From UBA12077 sp963665525 (GTDB taxonomy: Bacteria > Bacteroidota > Bacteroidia > Bacteroidales > UBA12077): 64,000 nt of DNA. The notes under the pieces were generated by a model. The model made no database searches and was not told the origin of the DNA. It was given only the letters and a program-made list of their open reading frames with translations. Every line of letters begins with the position of its first letter. The stretch's first letter is position 1. The translations under genes were made by a program, and so were the position numbers. This document shows positions 44,101-53,368 of the stretch, piece after piece. The stretch spans positions 3,224,001 through 3,288,000 of the forward strand of contig OY762280.1 in NCBI GenBank assembly GCA_963665525.1. Reading direction: 5' to 3'.

Positions 44101-45375
44101 CTAATCAATAATATCAAATCCTGTATATGGTCTTAATACTTCAGGAATAACGATTCCTTTCTCTGTTTGATTATTCTCTAATAAAGCAGCTAAGATTCTT
44201 GGTAAAGCCAAAGCACTTCCATTCAAAGTATGAGCTAGCTGAGCCTTCTTTTCTCCTTCTTCTTTGTATCTCAATTTTAAACGGTTTGCCTGGTACGATT
44301 CAAAATTCGAAACAGAACTAACTTCTAACCATTTCTCCTGAGCAACAGAATAAACTTCAAAATCGAAAGTTAATGCCGATGTAAAACTAACATCGCCACC
44401 GCAAAGTTTCAATATTCTGTATGGCAGATTCAATGATTGAACCAATCCTTCAACATGATTTACCATTTCGTCCAGTGTTTCGTAAGATTTTTCAGGATGC
44501 TGAACTTGTACAATCTCTACTTTATCGAATTGGTGTAATCGATTTAATCCTCGAACATCTTTTCCATACGATCCTGCTTCACGTCTAAAACATGGAGTAT
44601 AAGCAGTCATCTTTACCGGAAAATCTTTTGATGATAAAATTACATCTCTGAATATATTAGTTACAGGAACCTCTGCTGTTGGAATCAAATATAAGTTATC
44701 GGCAGTAACATGATACATCTGTCCTTCTTTATCGGGCAACTGACCAGTTCCAAAACCAGAATCTTCATTTACCATTAATGGAGGCATGACTTCAGTATAA
44801 CCTGCTTCTGTGCCCTTATCTAAAAAGTAAGTAATTAAAGCACGTTGTAATTTTGCTCCTTTGCCTTTATAAACAGGAAATCCGCTACCGGTAAGTTTGT
44901 TTCCAAGCTCAAAATCAATGATATCATATTTCTTAGCCAAATCCCAATGAGCTAACGCACCTTCAGGTAATTTTGGCATTTCGCCACCCGATTTTACCTC
45001 AACATTCTCATCTTCTCCTTTCCCAGGAGGGACCGATTCGTGTGGTAAATTTGGAATTTGAACCAAAAGATTATTTAATTCTTTTTCGATAGATGCCAAC
45101 TCTTCTGCCTGCAATTTAACAGCTTCTTTAATTTCAGTGTTTTTTTCTTTCAGTTGATTTGCTTCTTCAACCTTTCCACTTTTGAATAACATTCCAATTT
45201 CTTTCGACATTTTATTTAATTCTGCCTGGTTGTTATCCATATTGTTTTGAGTTGATCGGCGTTTTTGATCTAAATCTAATATTTGATTTACAACTTCCTC
45301 TGCTTGAAAATTTTTAATTTTTAGTCGCTCAACTACTAAATCTTTGTTTTCCTGGATGAATTTTAAAGTTAGCAT
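44101..45375 (-). CDS. serS: Seryl-tRNA synthetase
   Basis: 424 residues. N-terminal coiled-coil arm (to about 110, DQKRRSTQNNMDNNQAELNKM) that grips tRNA-Ser, then the class II core with motif 2 (TPCFRREAGSYGKDVRGLNRLHQFDKVE) and motif 3 (LNGSALALPRILAALLEN). It charges tRNA-Ser in the cytoplasm. Length matches the family. Downstream is an intrinsic terminator; upstream is rpmA, from which it is separated by another terminator. Confidence 0.97.
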   Translation of the reverse strand: MLTLKFIQENKDLVVERLKIKNFQAEEVVNQILDLDQKRRSTQNNMDNNQAELNKMSKEIGMLFKSGKVEEANQLKEKNTEIKEAVKLQAEELASIEKELNNLLVQIPNLPHESVPPGKGEDENVEVKSGGEMPKLPEGALAHWDLAKKYDIIDFELGNKLTGSGFPVYKGKGAKLQRALITYFLDKGTEAGYTEVMPPLMVNEDSGFGTGQLPDKEGQMYHVTADNLYLIPTAEVPVTNIFRDVILSSKDFPVKMTAYTPCFRREAGSYGKDVRGLNRLHQFDKVEIVQVQHPEKSYETLDEMVNHVEGLVQSLNLPYRILKLCGGDVSFTSALTFDFEVYSVAQEKWLEVSSVSNFESYQANRLKLRYKEEGEKKAQLAHTLNGSALALPRILAALLENNQTEKGIVIPEVLRPYTGFDIID

Positions 45376-45403
45376 ACTCCTTAATAAATTGAGATGTTAA
45401 TAA

Positions 45404-45454
45404 ATAAAAAAATCTCCGAGAATTTACTACATAATAGTAAAATCAAGGAGATTC
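45404..45454 (-). terminator. Long-arm terminator after rpmA
   Basis: Outer arms AATCTCC/GGAGATT (45411-45417 with 45447-45453) enclose inner arms TTTACTA/TAGTAAA, followed leftwards by a T-run. It separates rplU-rpmA from serS. Confidence 0.75.
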
Positions 45455-45474
45455 AAAATTACGTAAAATTCTTT

Positions 45475-45735
45475 TTATTCTTCAAAAGGAACAACCGAAA
45501 CAAACGATTTATTTCCTTGTTTTTTTCTAAATTCGATTTTACCGTCAATTAAAGCAAATAATGTGTGGTCTTTTCCCATACCAACATTTTCGCCAGGGTA
45601 ATGTTTTGTTCCTCTCTGACGTACAATAATATTTCCGGCTTTTGCAGCTTGTCCGCCATATAATTTAACGCCTAATCGTTTACTTTCCGATTCGCGACCG
45701 TTACGTGAACTACCAGCTCCTTTCTTATGTGCCAT
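45475..45735 (-). CDS. rpmA: 50S ribosomal protein L27
   Basis: 86 residues beginning MAHKKGAGSSRNGRESESKR, the basic tail that reaches the peptidyl transferase centre, followed by the GNIIVRQRGTKHYPGENVG core. It is 16 bp downstream of rplU, the standard order. Confidence 0.97.
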   Translation of the reverse strand: MAHKKGAGSSRNGRESESKRLGVKLYGGQAAKAGNIIVRQRGTKHYPGENVGMGKDHTLFALIDGKIEFRKKQGNKSFVSVVPFEE

Positions 45736-45751
45736 ATCTAAAAGATTTTAA

Positions 45752-46066
45752 TTATTCAGTAATAATGTCTTCGATTTGAATTTGAGTAAATTGCTGACGG
45801 TGACCGTTCAGTTTTTTATACCCTTTTCTTCTCTTTTTCTTGAAAACAAGAACTTTGTCGCCTTTTTGCTGACCTAATATCTTAGCGGAAATTTTTGCGG
45901 CCTTCACGGTAGGTTTTCCGACTTTTACCTTACCGTCGTTATCGATCAACAGTACTTTATCGAATTCAACAACAGATCCATCTTCACCTTCTAAACGATG
46001 AACAAAAATCTTTTGGTCTTTTTCAACTTTAAACTGCTGGCCTGCGATCTCTACAATTGCGTACAT
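45752..46066 (-). CDS. rplU: 50S ribosomal protein L21
   Basis: 104 residues: MYAIVEIAGQQFKVEKDQKI at the start and KKRRKGYKKLNGHRQQFTQI near the end, both diagnostic of L21, which binds 23S rRNA. Usual length. It leads the rplU-rpmA transcript from a consensus promoter at 46109-46139. Confidence 0.97.
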   Translation of the reverse strand: MYAIVEIAGQQFKVEKDQKIFVHRLEGEDGSVVEFDKVLLIDNDGKVKVGKPTVKAAKISAKILGQQKGDKVLVFKKKRRKGYKKLNGHRQQFTQIQIEDIITE

Positions 46067-46108
46067 CTATTAAATTTTTAACAGTTTTTAATCCTTAATT
46101 TGGGAATG

Positions 46109-46139
46109 CAAAAATATAAAAGTTTATCTGATTCACAAA
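46109..46139 (-). promoter_or_regulatory. Exact Bacteroidota promoter for rplU-rpmA
   Basis: Read leftwards: TTTG (46136-46139), 19-base spacer, TATTTTTG (46109-46116), a full match to the consensus. Predicted start is about 35 bases before the rplU ATG. Confidence 0.85.
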
Positions 46140-46221
46140 CATTTAATTGCATTATTTTTTAATCAAATTGACTTTCTTTCAAAATGAAGTGCAAATGTAT
46201 GATAAAAAATAATTTACAACA

Positions 46222-46263
46222 CCAAAGTTTATATCAAATCTTTCACAAAGTTTGAAACTTTGG
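46222..46263. repeat. Inverted repeat upstream of rplU
   Basis: CCAAAGTTT (46222-46230) and AAACTTTGG (46255-46263), a 9-bp perfect inverted repeat with a 24-base spacer; a third CAAAGTTTG half-site lies at 46246-46254. Could be an operator, or chance in AT-rich DNA. Confidence 0.35.
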
Positions 46264-46316
46264 GGAAGTTAAAAAAGTTAAATAATGTTATTAATACAAA
46301 TCTGTACACTTTCAAA

Positions 46317-46347
46317 TTTACATATCATAAAATATTGAATACCTTTG
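46317..46347 (+). promoter_or_regulatory. Promoter of the 94-aa gene and mutL
   Basis: TTTA (46317-46320), 19-base spacer, TACCTTTG (46340-46347): exact -7 element, one base off at -33. Predicted start is near 46354, giving a leader of about 15 bases. Confidence 0.7.
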
Positions 46348-46368
46348 TAAGGCAAAAATACAAACACA

Positions 46369-46653
46369 ATGGCTGTAAGATTTTTTCATACCCCAAAAAA
46401 TAAACAGTTCAAATTCAAGCCTCGTTACTACGATGAGCAAAAAGAAGAACTGGAAAATCGTGTAAGACGTATAAAACAAGAAATGGGTGTAAATGAACTT
46501 GAAGATGGAGATAAACCATATATACCCAACATTAAAGGTCAGATGCGTGGCTACTTTAAAAAGAATGTCGAACAAAAAAGAAAATCAACCATTCGATTAG
46601 TAATTATACTTGTTGTTTTATTTGCAATGGTTTACTTTCTTCTTTATTACTAA
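46369..46653 (+). CDS. Conserved small membrane-anchored protein, unknown function
   Basis: 94 residues. The N-terminal part is basic and polar (RFFHTPKNKQFKFKPRYYDEQ), with a coiled-coil stretch ELENRVRRIKQEMGV. The last 20 residues form one membrane helix (LVIILVVLFAMVYFLLYY) at the C-terminus, so it is a tail-anchored protein with its body in the cytoplasm. Short proteins of this design precede mutL in Bacteroidota, as I recall, but I can give no function. It shares a promoter with mutL, 12 bp downstream. Confidence 0.7.
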   Translation: MAVRFFHTPKNKQFKFKPRYYDEQKEELENRVRRIKQEMGVNELEDGDKPYIPNIKGQMRGYFKKNVEQKRKSTIRLVIILVVLFAMVYFLLYY

Positions 46654-46665
46654 AGTAATACATTA

Positions 46666-48510
46666 ATGTCAGATATTATTCAGCTTTTACCCGATTCTGT
46701 TGCTAACCAAATTGCTGCAGGAGAAGTTATTCAGCGCCCGGCATCTGTTGTTAAAGAATTAGCCGAAAATGCTATCGATGCAAAAGCAGATTCAATTACA
46801 ATTAATATTAAGGATGCAGGAAAAACATTAATTCAGGTCATTGATAATGGGATGGGCATGTCGGATACAGATGCCCGATTATCATTTGAACGTCATGCAA
46901 CTTCAAAAATAAAAAGTGCTGATGATCTTTTTGCTATTTCGAGTATGGGATTTCGTGGAGAAGCGCTTGCCTCTATTGCTGCAATAGCTCATGTCGAGTT
47001 AAAAACTCGACAAGAAACTTCGGAAGTTGGTACACATATTATTATTGAAGGCTCCGATGTTCAAAGTCAGGAACCTACAAGTTGTGCTAAAGGAACAAAC
47101 TTTGCCGTAAAGAATCTATTTTTCAATGTTCCTGCTCGAAGAAAATTTTTAAAATCAAATACCACAGAATTCGGTCATATTATTTCCGAATTTCAAAGAA
47201 TAGCATTAGCAAATCCAGAGGTTGAGTTTAAATTATATCATAACGACTCAGAAGTATACTTGCTTTCTAAAGGAAATATCAGGCAACGGATTGTGGCAAT
47301 CTTTGGAAAAAGAATAAACCAAAACCTAATTACGATTGAAACGAATACCAGTATCGTTACCGTTAATGGTTTTATTGGTAAGCCCGAATATGCCAGGAAA
47401 AAATCGGGTGAACAATTTTTCTTTATTAATAAAAGGTATATGCGAAGTGCCTATTTTAATAAAGCCATTATGAATGCTTATGAGCAGATTCTGCAACCAG
47501 AAACTGTTCCTTCTTATTTCTTATATTTCGATGCTGATCCTTCAAGTATTGATGTTAATATTCATCCTACAAAAACTGAAATAAAATTTGAAGATCAACA
47601 AGCTATTTGGCAAATACTGCACTCGGCAGTAAAACAATCGTTAGGTAGAAATAACATTGTTCCTTCCATTGATTTTGATCAGGAACAAGGATTTGAGATT
47701 CCCTTTTTATCAAAAGATACTGAAGTTAAACGTCCCGAAATAAAAATCGATCCAACATTTAACCCATTTGAACAAAAAGAACAATTTGCTAATAAAAGTA
47801 ATAAGAGCTCAGCCATTTCTCTTGAAAAAGAAAACCTGGCAAATTGGGATAAACTTTACGATGGATTTGAAAAAGAGAATCAGCAACAAAACGACTTTTC
47901 TTTTGTTACACCAGAAAGCTCTCAACAATCTTTTTCAGAAACGAATTTAAGCGAAAAGTATTTTCATTTTAAGAATAAGTACATTCTAACTCCTGTAAAA
48001 TCAGGATTAATGATTATTGATCAGAAAAGAGCTCACGAAAGAATTTTATTTGAAAAGTTTTTAAATTCATTGAATTCAGAATCAATCCCAAGTCAAAAAA
48101 CATTATATCCTAAAACCATTGAATTAGATGCCAAGGATCATGCTCTAATTATGGAAATGAATCCTGATTTAAAATTACTAGGATTCGATATTGAAGATTT
48201 TGGAGGAAACTCCATCATCGTAAATGGTATTCCGGCTGATTCGAGCAACCAGGAACCGGAACAAATTTTGGATAAATTTTTGAACGAAATTCTGTCGGGC
48301 GAGGTTAATGCAAAACAAGAAGTAAAAGAGCGAATAGCTAAAGCATTAGCTAAAGCTTCGGCCATTAGCAGTAATCACATTTTGTCAGTTGAAGAGATGC
48401 GCGATATGGTTGATATGTTATTTGCCTGCCAAAATCCGAACTATTCTCCATTTGGCAAATTAATTGTTAGCATAATTAAAATAGATGAGCTAGAGAAGCG
48501 TTTTAATTAA
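46666..48510 (+). CDS. mutL: DNA mismatch repair protein MutL
   Basis: 614 residues. GHKL ATPase motifs are intact: ELAENAIDAKAD, DNGMGM, GFRGEALASI and the later PAR-R-KFLKS segment. The C-terminal region, from about 440, carries DQKRAHERILFE where endonuclease-type MutL has DQHAxxERxxYE; the first His and Ala are changed to Lys and Arg. The Zn-binding CPHGRP near the end is also replaced by a CQNPNYSPFGK sequence. By this reading the nicking activity is doubtful, though similar changes appear in Bacteroidota MutL generally. It couples MutS to downstream repair steps. Confidence 0.93.
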   Translation: MSDIIQLLPDSVANQIAAGEVIQRPASVVKELAENAIDAKADSITINIKDAGKTLIQVIDNGMGMSDTDARLSFERHATSKIKSADDLFAISSMGFRGEALASIAAIAHVELKTRQETSEVGTHIIIEGSDVQSQEPTSCAKGTNFAVKNLFFNVPARRKFLKSNTTEFGHIISEFQRIALANPEVEFKLYHNDSEVYLLSKGNIRQRIVAIFGKRINQNLITIETNTSIVTVNGFIGKPEYARKKSGEQFFFINKRYMRSAYFNKAIMNAYEQILQPETVPSYFLYFDADPSSIDVNIHPTKTEIKFEDQQAIWQILHSAVKQSLGRNNIVPSIDFDQEQGFEIPFLSKDTEVKRPEIKIDPTFNPFEQKEQFANKSNKSSAISLEKENLANWDKLYDGFEKENQQQNDFSFVTPESSQQSFSETNLSEKYFHFKNKYILTPVKSGLMIIDQKRAHERILFEKFLNSLNSESIPSQKTLYPKTIELDAKDHALIMEMNPDLKLLGFDIEDFGGNSIIVNGIPADSSNQEPEQILDKFLNEILSGEVNAKQEVKERIAKALAKASAISSNHILSVEEMRDMVDMLFACQNPNYSPFGKLIVSIIKIDELEKRFN

Positions 48511-48528
48511 TGATTTGAATTTTTTATT

Positions 48529-49344
48529 ATGAATAATATACGATTTAGTGAAATACCCCCAGTTGTAAAAAACCTGATCTTAATAAATGTGATCATGCTT
48601 TTAGCTACCTGGGTTGTTGGAAATGTTTTTGGTGTTCAGTTAAGCCAGATTCTTGGCTTACATTATTTTAAATCAGATTTATTTCGTCCTTACCAAATTG
48701 TTACACATATCTTTATGCATGGAGGACTTATGCATCTGTTTTTTAATATGTTTGCCTTATGGATGTTTGGACGAGTACTTGAAACTGTTTGGGGCAGCAA
48801 AAGATTCTTCATCTATTTTATTGTTACCGGACTTGGAGCAGCAGCATTACATACTTTCGTGATTCATTTGCAAATTTCAGGTATTTTAAATGATATTCAG
48901 GCTTTCTCAAACACACCATCACCAGAAGGTTTTGCATTATTAGTAAAAGAGCATTTCCCTGAATATTACTCACAGATATATAAAAACCTTTTAGATGGCT
49001 GGTATTCAAATCCTGAATCACCAAGATACATTGCAATGGCACAGCAGTATAGTAAAGATTTACTTGATTTTAAAATGAATATACCAACTGTTGGTGCTTC
49101 TGGAGCCGTGTTTGGAGTATTATTGGCATTTGGTATGTTGTTCCCAAATACACAATTGATGCTTTTGTTCCCTCCTATTCCTATTAAAGCCAAATATTTT
49201 GTAATTTTTTATGGAGGTTTAGAATTATGGTTAGGATTAACTCAACCGGGAAGTAACATTGCTCACTTTGCTCATTTAGGTGGCATGTTATTTGGGTTTA
49301 TATTGATTAAACTCTGGAAAAAAGACAGAAGAATGTTTTATTAA
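48529..49344 (+). CDS. Rhomboid family intramembrane serine protease (1)
   Basis: 271 residues, six or seven membrane helices. The HGGLMHLFFNMFALWMFG helix, the catalytic serine in GASGAVFGVL near residue 191, and the catalytic His in HFAHLGGM near residue 248 are all present, so the enzyme should be active. A hydrophilic insertion (about 125-180) between helices is unusually long. It cuts within membrane helices of unknown substrates. It is 18 bp after mutL and 25 bp before a second rhomboid gene. Confidence 0.92.
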   Translation: MNNIRFSEIPPVVKNLILINVIMLLATWVVGNVFGVQLSQILGLHYFKSDLFRPYQIVTHIFMHGGLMHLFFNMFALWMFGRVLETVWGSKRFFIYFIVTGLGAAALHTFVIHLQISGILNDIQAFSNTPSPEGFALLVKEHFPEYYSQIYKNLLDGWYSNPESPRYIAMAQQYSKDLLDFKMNIPTVGASGAVFGVLLAFGMLFPNTQLMLLFPPIPIKAKYFVIFYGGLELWLGLTQPGSNIAHFAHLGGMLFGFILIKLWKKDRRMFY

Positions 49345-49368
49345 AAGTAGAAAAATCAATCAATTACT

Positions 49369-50256
49369 ATGAGTATCTACGACGAAATAAAGAAATCTTT
49401 CAAAAGCGGAAGTTCATTAATTAAATTAATATATATCAATTTGGCTGTCTTTTTGGCAGTGAAAATTATTGGGGTTATATTTTTTCTTTTATCAATTAAT
49501 CCAACTTTCTCAATTGTTAACTGGTTTGCAGTGCCTGCAGATATTGGAAACTTAATGTATAAACCTTGGACTGTATTTACCTACATGTTTTTACATCAGG
49601 ATTTTATACACATCTTGTTTAACATGTTATGGTTATACTGGTTTGGATTAATTTTCTTACGATACTTTGATGATAAAAAACTTTTAAGTGTTTATTTAGT
49701 TGGAGGATTGTTTGGTGCTGCATTATTTATCTTAACTTTTAATATATTCCCGGCATTTCAGCAAGTTTTACCTTTATCGATTGCTTTAGGCGCTTCGGCA
49801 TCGGTTATTGCAATTGTAATTGCAACATCAGTTTATGCTCCCAACTATACCATAAATTTAATGTTTATTGGACCTGTAAAATTGAAGTACATTGCTTTAG
49901 TTACCATTATACTCGATGTTCTAAGTATTGCTTCTTCAAATGCTGGTGGACACATTGCTCACCTTGGAGGTGCCTTATTTGGATATCTTTACATCATGCA
50001 ATTTAAAAAAGGTAAAAACATGACCAAAGGATTCGACCGATTCATGGATAAAATATTTTCTTTCTTTAAACCTCGTCAAAAGTTTAAGGTTACCTACAAA
50101 AAACCAATGACCGATATGGAAAGAGATATTGAATACAATAAAGCGAAAGCTGCTTCGCAAAAAGATCTGGACAAGATCCTTGATAAAATTGCAAAGTCGG
50201 GTTATGACAGCCTTTCTAAAAAGGAAAAAGAAATTCTATTTAAAAACAGTAAATAA
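49369..50256 (+). CDS. Rhomboid family intramembrane serine protease (2), GASA variant
   Basis: 295 residues. The helix HQDFIHILFNMLWLYWFG, the serine motif LGASASVIAI (GxSG changed to GASA) near residue 145 and the His helix GGHIAHLGGALFGY near 192 are in order. The Ser and His remain, so activity is possible despite the Gly-to-Ala change. A basic cytoplasmic C-terminal tail of about 90 residues (DUF6576-type, helical) follows. It sits directly behind the first rhomboid gene, a tandem pair. Confidence 0.88.
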   Translation: MSIYDEIKKSFKSGSSLIKLIYINLAVFLAVKIIGVIFFLLSINPTFSIVNWFAVPADIGNLMYKPWTVFTYMFLHQDFIHILFNMLWLYWFGLIFLRYFDDKKLLSVYLVGGLFGAALFILTFNIFPAFQQVLPLSIALGASASVIAIVIATSVYAPNYTINLMFIGPVKLKYIALVTIILDVLSIASSNAGGHIAHLGGALFGYLYIMQFKKGKNMTKGFDRFMDKIFSFFKPRQKFKVTYKKPMTDMERDIEYNKAKAASQKDLDKILDKIAKSGYDSLSKKEKEILFKNSK

Positions 50257-50341
50257 GATTTTTCTATAAAAATAATTAAACGTTTATTGAAATTTTCAAT
50301 CAATAGGTTTAAATTAGATTTTAGAATCAAGCGTATTTGAA

Positions 50342-51439
50342 TTGAAAACACTCTTCTACACTTTATTTAAATATTTGAACTATTTTTTTATTGGCGCCAT
50401 ATTACTTTCATATTTGTCAGTTTATATAAGCCCGGAAAAAATATGGTTATTGGCATTTTTTGGTCTGGCTTATCCTTTTCTTTTAATCAGCAATATATTA
50501 TTTGTTATATTCTGGATTTACAAAAAGAATAGACTATTTCTTTTTTCTCTTATTGCTATTTTATTAGGATTAAATTATCTGAAAACTTACGTTCAGATAC
50601 CTCTTAAAAAAGAAAACAAAGAAACCATTGAAGCAAAAAATATCTTTAAAGTTTTATCCTATAATGTGAGGCTATTTGATTTATATGATTGGCACGAAAG
50701 CGAGAACACTTCAAATAAAATCTTTGAATTTATAAATTCCGAAGATGTGGATATTATTTGTTTTCAGGAATTTTTTACAAATAATGATGGTGAATTATCA
50801 GAGAAAGCATTCTCTAAAAACTTAAATAGCGAATACAATTCTCACATTCATTATACGATTGAAAATAGAAATTACAATTATGGAATAGCTACATTTAGTA
50901 AATATCCTATCGTAAATAGAGGAGTTATCAACTTCAGAAACTCTTCTAATTCGAGTATTTATACTGATGTTGTTATAGCTTCTGATACTGTGCGTATTTT
51001 TAATAATCATTTACAATCCATTCGTTTTAATAAAAACAATTACACATTTATAACAAACAGTAAAGCACTAAAAGATGATGAACGATTAAAAGAGATTAAA
51101 GATATTTCTTTTAGATTACGAGATGCTTTTGTAAAAAGAGCTAATCAGGCAAATATTTTATCAAAACATATTCAGAATTCACCATATCCCGTAATTGTTA
51201 CCGGTGATTTTAATGATGTCCCTGTTTCTTATACTTATAAGAAAATGAAGCAAGACTTAAATGATTCATTTATTGAAAGTGGAAATGGTATTGGAACTAC
51301 CTATATGGGCAAATTCCCATCATTTAGAATTGATTTTATTTTCCATAGCCAAGAGTTAAAATGTATTGATTTTGATATTCCCAATGTTCGCCTTTCTGAT
51401 CATTTTCCTGTTACAAGCGAATTCATTTTAGAAAGGTAA
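50342..51439 (+). CDS. Endonuclease/exonuclease/phosphatase family protein, membrane-anchored
   Basis: 365 residues. The only usable start is TTG at 50342; an in-frame stop lies 27 bases upstream and no ATG intervenes. Three hydrophobic helices (1-85) anchor it. The catalytic part starts near 100: LSYNVRLFD, CFQEFF, VTGDFNDVP and SDHFPVTSEF, the full EEP set of metal and catalytic residues. Substrate (nucleic acid, lipid or sugar phosphate) is unknown. Its 3 prime end overlaps the convergent dehydratase gene by 12 bp. Confidence 0.9.
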   Translation: MKTLFYTLFKYLNYFFIGAILLSYLSVYISPEKIWLLAFFGLAYPFLLISNILFVIFWIYKKNRLFLFSLIAILLGLNYLKTYVQIPLKKENKETIEAKNIFKVLSYNVRLFDLYDWHESENTSNKIFEFINSEDVDIICFQEFFTNNDGELSEKAFSKNLNSEYNSHIHYTIENRNYNYGIATFSKYPIVNRGVINFRNSSNSSIYTDVVIASDTVRIFNNHLQSIRFNKNNYTFITNSKALKDDERLKEIKDISFRLRDAFVKRANQANILSKHIQNSPYPVIVTGDFNDVPVSYTYKKMKQDLNDSFIESGNGIGTTYMGKFPSFRIDFIFHSQELKCIDFDIPNVRLSDHFPVTSEFILER

Positions 51440-52375
51440 ATTTCCTAAATCAACATTTCCCCCTGATACAATCACTCCTACTTTTTTACCGATAAATAAT
51501 TCTTTATTCTCAATGATTGCAGCTAAAGGTACTGCTGACGAAGGCTCAATAATTATTTTCATTCGCTCCCATATCATTCTCATTGCTTCGACAATTGTTT
51601 CTTCTTTTGCAGTAAGTATATCATTCAAATTTTCACTGATAATTTGAAAAGTCATTGGACTTAAAGAAGTCAATAAACCATCAGCAATAGTATTGGGGGG
51701 TCCGGCAGGAATTAATTTTTTTTCTTTAAACGACCGATAAGCATCATCTGCATTCAAAGGTTCAGCTCCATAAATTTTAACACCAGGATTTAAAGCTTTA
51801 ACAGAAATTGCTGTTCCACTCATTAAACCTCCACCTCCAATTGGTGCTATCACAATATCTAAACCTGAAATATCTTCTAGGAGTTCCTTAGCTGCAGTTC
51901 CTTGTCCACAAACAACATGGTAATTATCATACGGATGAATAAATGTTGCTCCTGTTTCCTTTTGTACCCGAGCTAAAGTTTCTTCCCTTGCCTGTAAAGT
52001 TGGCTTACAAAAAGTAATATTTGCACCATATCCTTCGACTGCTTTCTTTTTAATTTCTGGTGCATTTTCCGGCATCACAATATATGCAGGAACACCTACT
52101 TGCTTTGCTGCCAAGCTCAATGCTGCAGCATGATTCCCTGACGAATGTGTTGCTACACCTTTCTCTACATCTTCATTATTCAATGACTGTACTGCATTTG
52201 TTGCTCCTCGAAATTTAAATGCTCCTACTTTCTGAAAATTCTCGCATTTCAGATATAAATCAATTCCTAGAATATCATTAATACTTTGTGATGATAAAAT
52301 CGGAGTTCGATGTATAAACGGTTTTATTCTTTCGTGAGCTTCTTGTATGTTATGGAATTCTGGTATTCTTGACAT
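51428..52375 (-). CDS. PLP-dependent threonine/serine dehydratase
   Basis: 315 residues of fold type II PLP enzymes: the Schiff-base Lys in KVGAFKFRGA near residue 58, SSGNHAAALSLAAK near 83 and GGGGLMSGTAI near 181. The C-terminal regulatory ACT domain of biosynthetic IlvA is absent, so it is the short form, either a catabolic threonine dehydratase or a serine racemase. It overlaps the convergent EEP gene by 12 bp. No membrane or signal segment. Confidence 0.9.
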   Translation of the reverse strand: MSRIPEFHNIQEAHERIKPFIHRTPILSSQSINDILGIDLYLKCENFQKVGAFKFRGATNAVQSLNNEDVEKGVATHSSGNHAAALSLAAKQVGVPAYIVMPENAPEIKKKAVEGYGANITFCKPTLQAREETLARVQKETGATFIHPYDNYHVVCGQGTAAKELLEDISGLDIVIAPIGGGGLMSGTAISVKALNPGVKIYGAEPLNADDAYRSFKEKKLIPAGPPNTIADGLLTSLSPMTFQIISENLNDILTAKEETIVEAMRMIWERMKIIIEPSSAVPLAAIIENKELFIGKKVGVIVSGGNVDLGNLPF

Positions 52376-52402
52376 AAGTTATTTTTTTGCCAAGGTAAAA
52401 AA

Positions 52403-53179
52403 TTATTCGTTTTTTGTAGAATCTTCTTTTGTTTTTTTATAAGCTTCAAAATGTATTAGTATCTCTGAATACAACTTATAATCATCAATATTTAAAATAT
52501 ATTTATCTTGAAAATTACAAAAATCCATGAACTTAAAAGCTTCTTCTTTATCAAGTCCGGTAATATTTGAAACAATATGTTCATTGTATCGCTTATAAAC
52601 CTCATCCTTTACTTTTCCTTCTTTTTCAAGTTCAAGATATTTCCTTATTTCTTTGGCTTCCTTGCTAAATAAGGAATATGCTAAAGAAGCCGGGCTTGTA
52701 ATTTTAGGAGCAACAACCAATGGTGCTCGATCTACATGATTAAATATTTTTTCAAATTGTTCATTTATTCTAATCTCAGGTAGTTCCAGGTTTAACACCT
52801 TATACTCAAATTGTTTGTATGTTCCCAGATATGAAATAGAAACTTCAGGAATTTCATAAGACCTTCCTTGAAGTTGTATTTTAACCAAGGTATCTTTCAG
52901 AAATCCATGAACACCATAGTCAAAATAATTGTATCCAATTGCCGAAATATTTAGAGTATCACCCGGATGAACCCAAACATTAAAATAACCTAAAGTGTCA
53001 GCTACAACACCCCTGTGGCGATTAATATTAATAACATGAGCCATTGCCACAGGAGATTTGCTTTCTTTTCCAATAATCTGTCCTGAAAAATAATATAAAC
53101 TATCATTTTCCTGTCCATAAGAAGAAAAACAAATAAAGAGAATGATTATAATACAACTATTCTTAATAAATTTTGACAT
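52403..53179 (-). CDS. Carboxypeptidase-like regulatory domain protein
   Basis: 258 residues. Signal peptide ends near FSSYGQ. Residues 30-130 are a carboxypeptidase regulatory (CarboxypepD_reg-like) beta-sandwich: FSGQIIGKESKSPVAMAHVI then GVVADTLGYFNVWVHPGDTL and ISAIGY. The C-terminal half is helical and charged. Such domains are common at the start of SusC-type receptors, but here it stands alone without a barrel. Probably periplasmic; role unknown. Separated by 27 bp from the dehydratase gene. Confidence 0.75.
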   Translation of the reverse strand: MSKFIKNSCIIIILFICFSSYGQENDSLYYFSGQIIGKESKSPVAMAHVININRHRGVVADTLGYFNVWVHPGDTLNISAIGYNYFDYGVHGFLKDTLVKIQLQGRSYEIPEVSISYLGTYKQFEYKVLNLELPEIRINEQFEKIFNHVDRAPLVVAPKITSPASLAYSLFSKEAKEIRKYLELEKEGKVKDEVYKRYNEHIVSNITGLDKEEAFKFMDFCNFQDKYILNIDDYKLYSEILIHFEAYKKTKEDSTKNE

Positions 53180-53312
53180 TCGTCCGGCTTTCGATTTATG
53201 ACAAATATAAGTTATGATTTATTGATAAAATCCTTCCTTTAACAATCTTTAACTTTCTGTAATCATTTTAAACATAAGCTTCCATGATTCTTCGATGTTC
53301 ATTTTTCTATTC

Positions 53313-53343
53313 TTTTTTGAGAGTATTTTTTTGGTTATCTTCG
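53313..53343 (+). promoter_or_regulatory. Probable promoter of the dapD operon
   Basis: TTTT (53313-53316), 19-base spacer, TATCTTCG (53336-53343), one base off at each element. Predicted start is about 19 bases before the dapD ATG. Confidence 0.45.
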
Positions 53344-53368
53344 CATCTAATTAATTTAAAAAAATAGT

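Larger units (their letters stand above)
46067..46368. other. 302-bp divergent intergenic region (rplU / 94-aa gene)
   Basis: The gap holds the leftward rplU promoter (46109-46139), the rightward promoter of the next gene (46317-46347) and an inverted repeat (46222-46263). The rest is AT-rich with no reading frame of note. Confidence 0.6.

Noticed and set aside
46318..46575. 85-codon minus-strand frame over the 94-residue gene
   Set aside because: It covers the promoter and start of a gene with clear topology; Phe/Ile-rich composition suggests a shadow.
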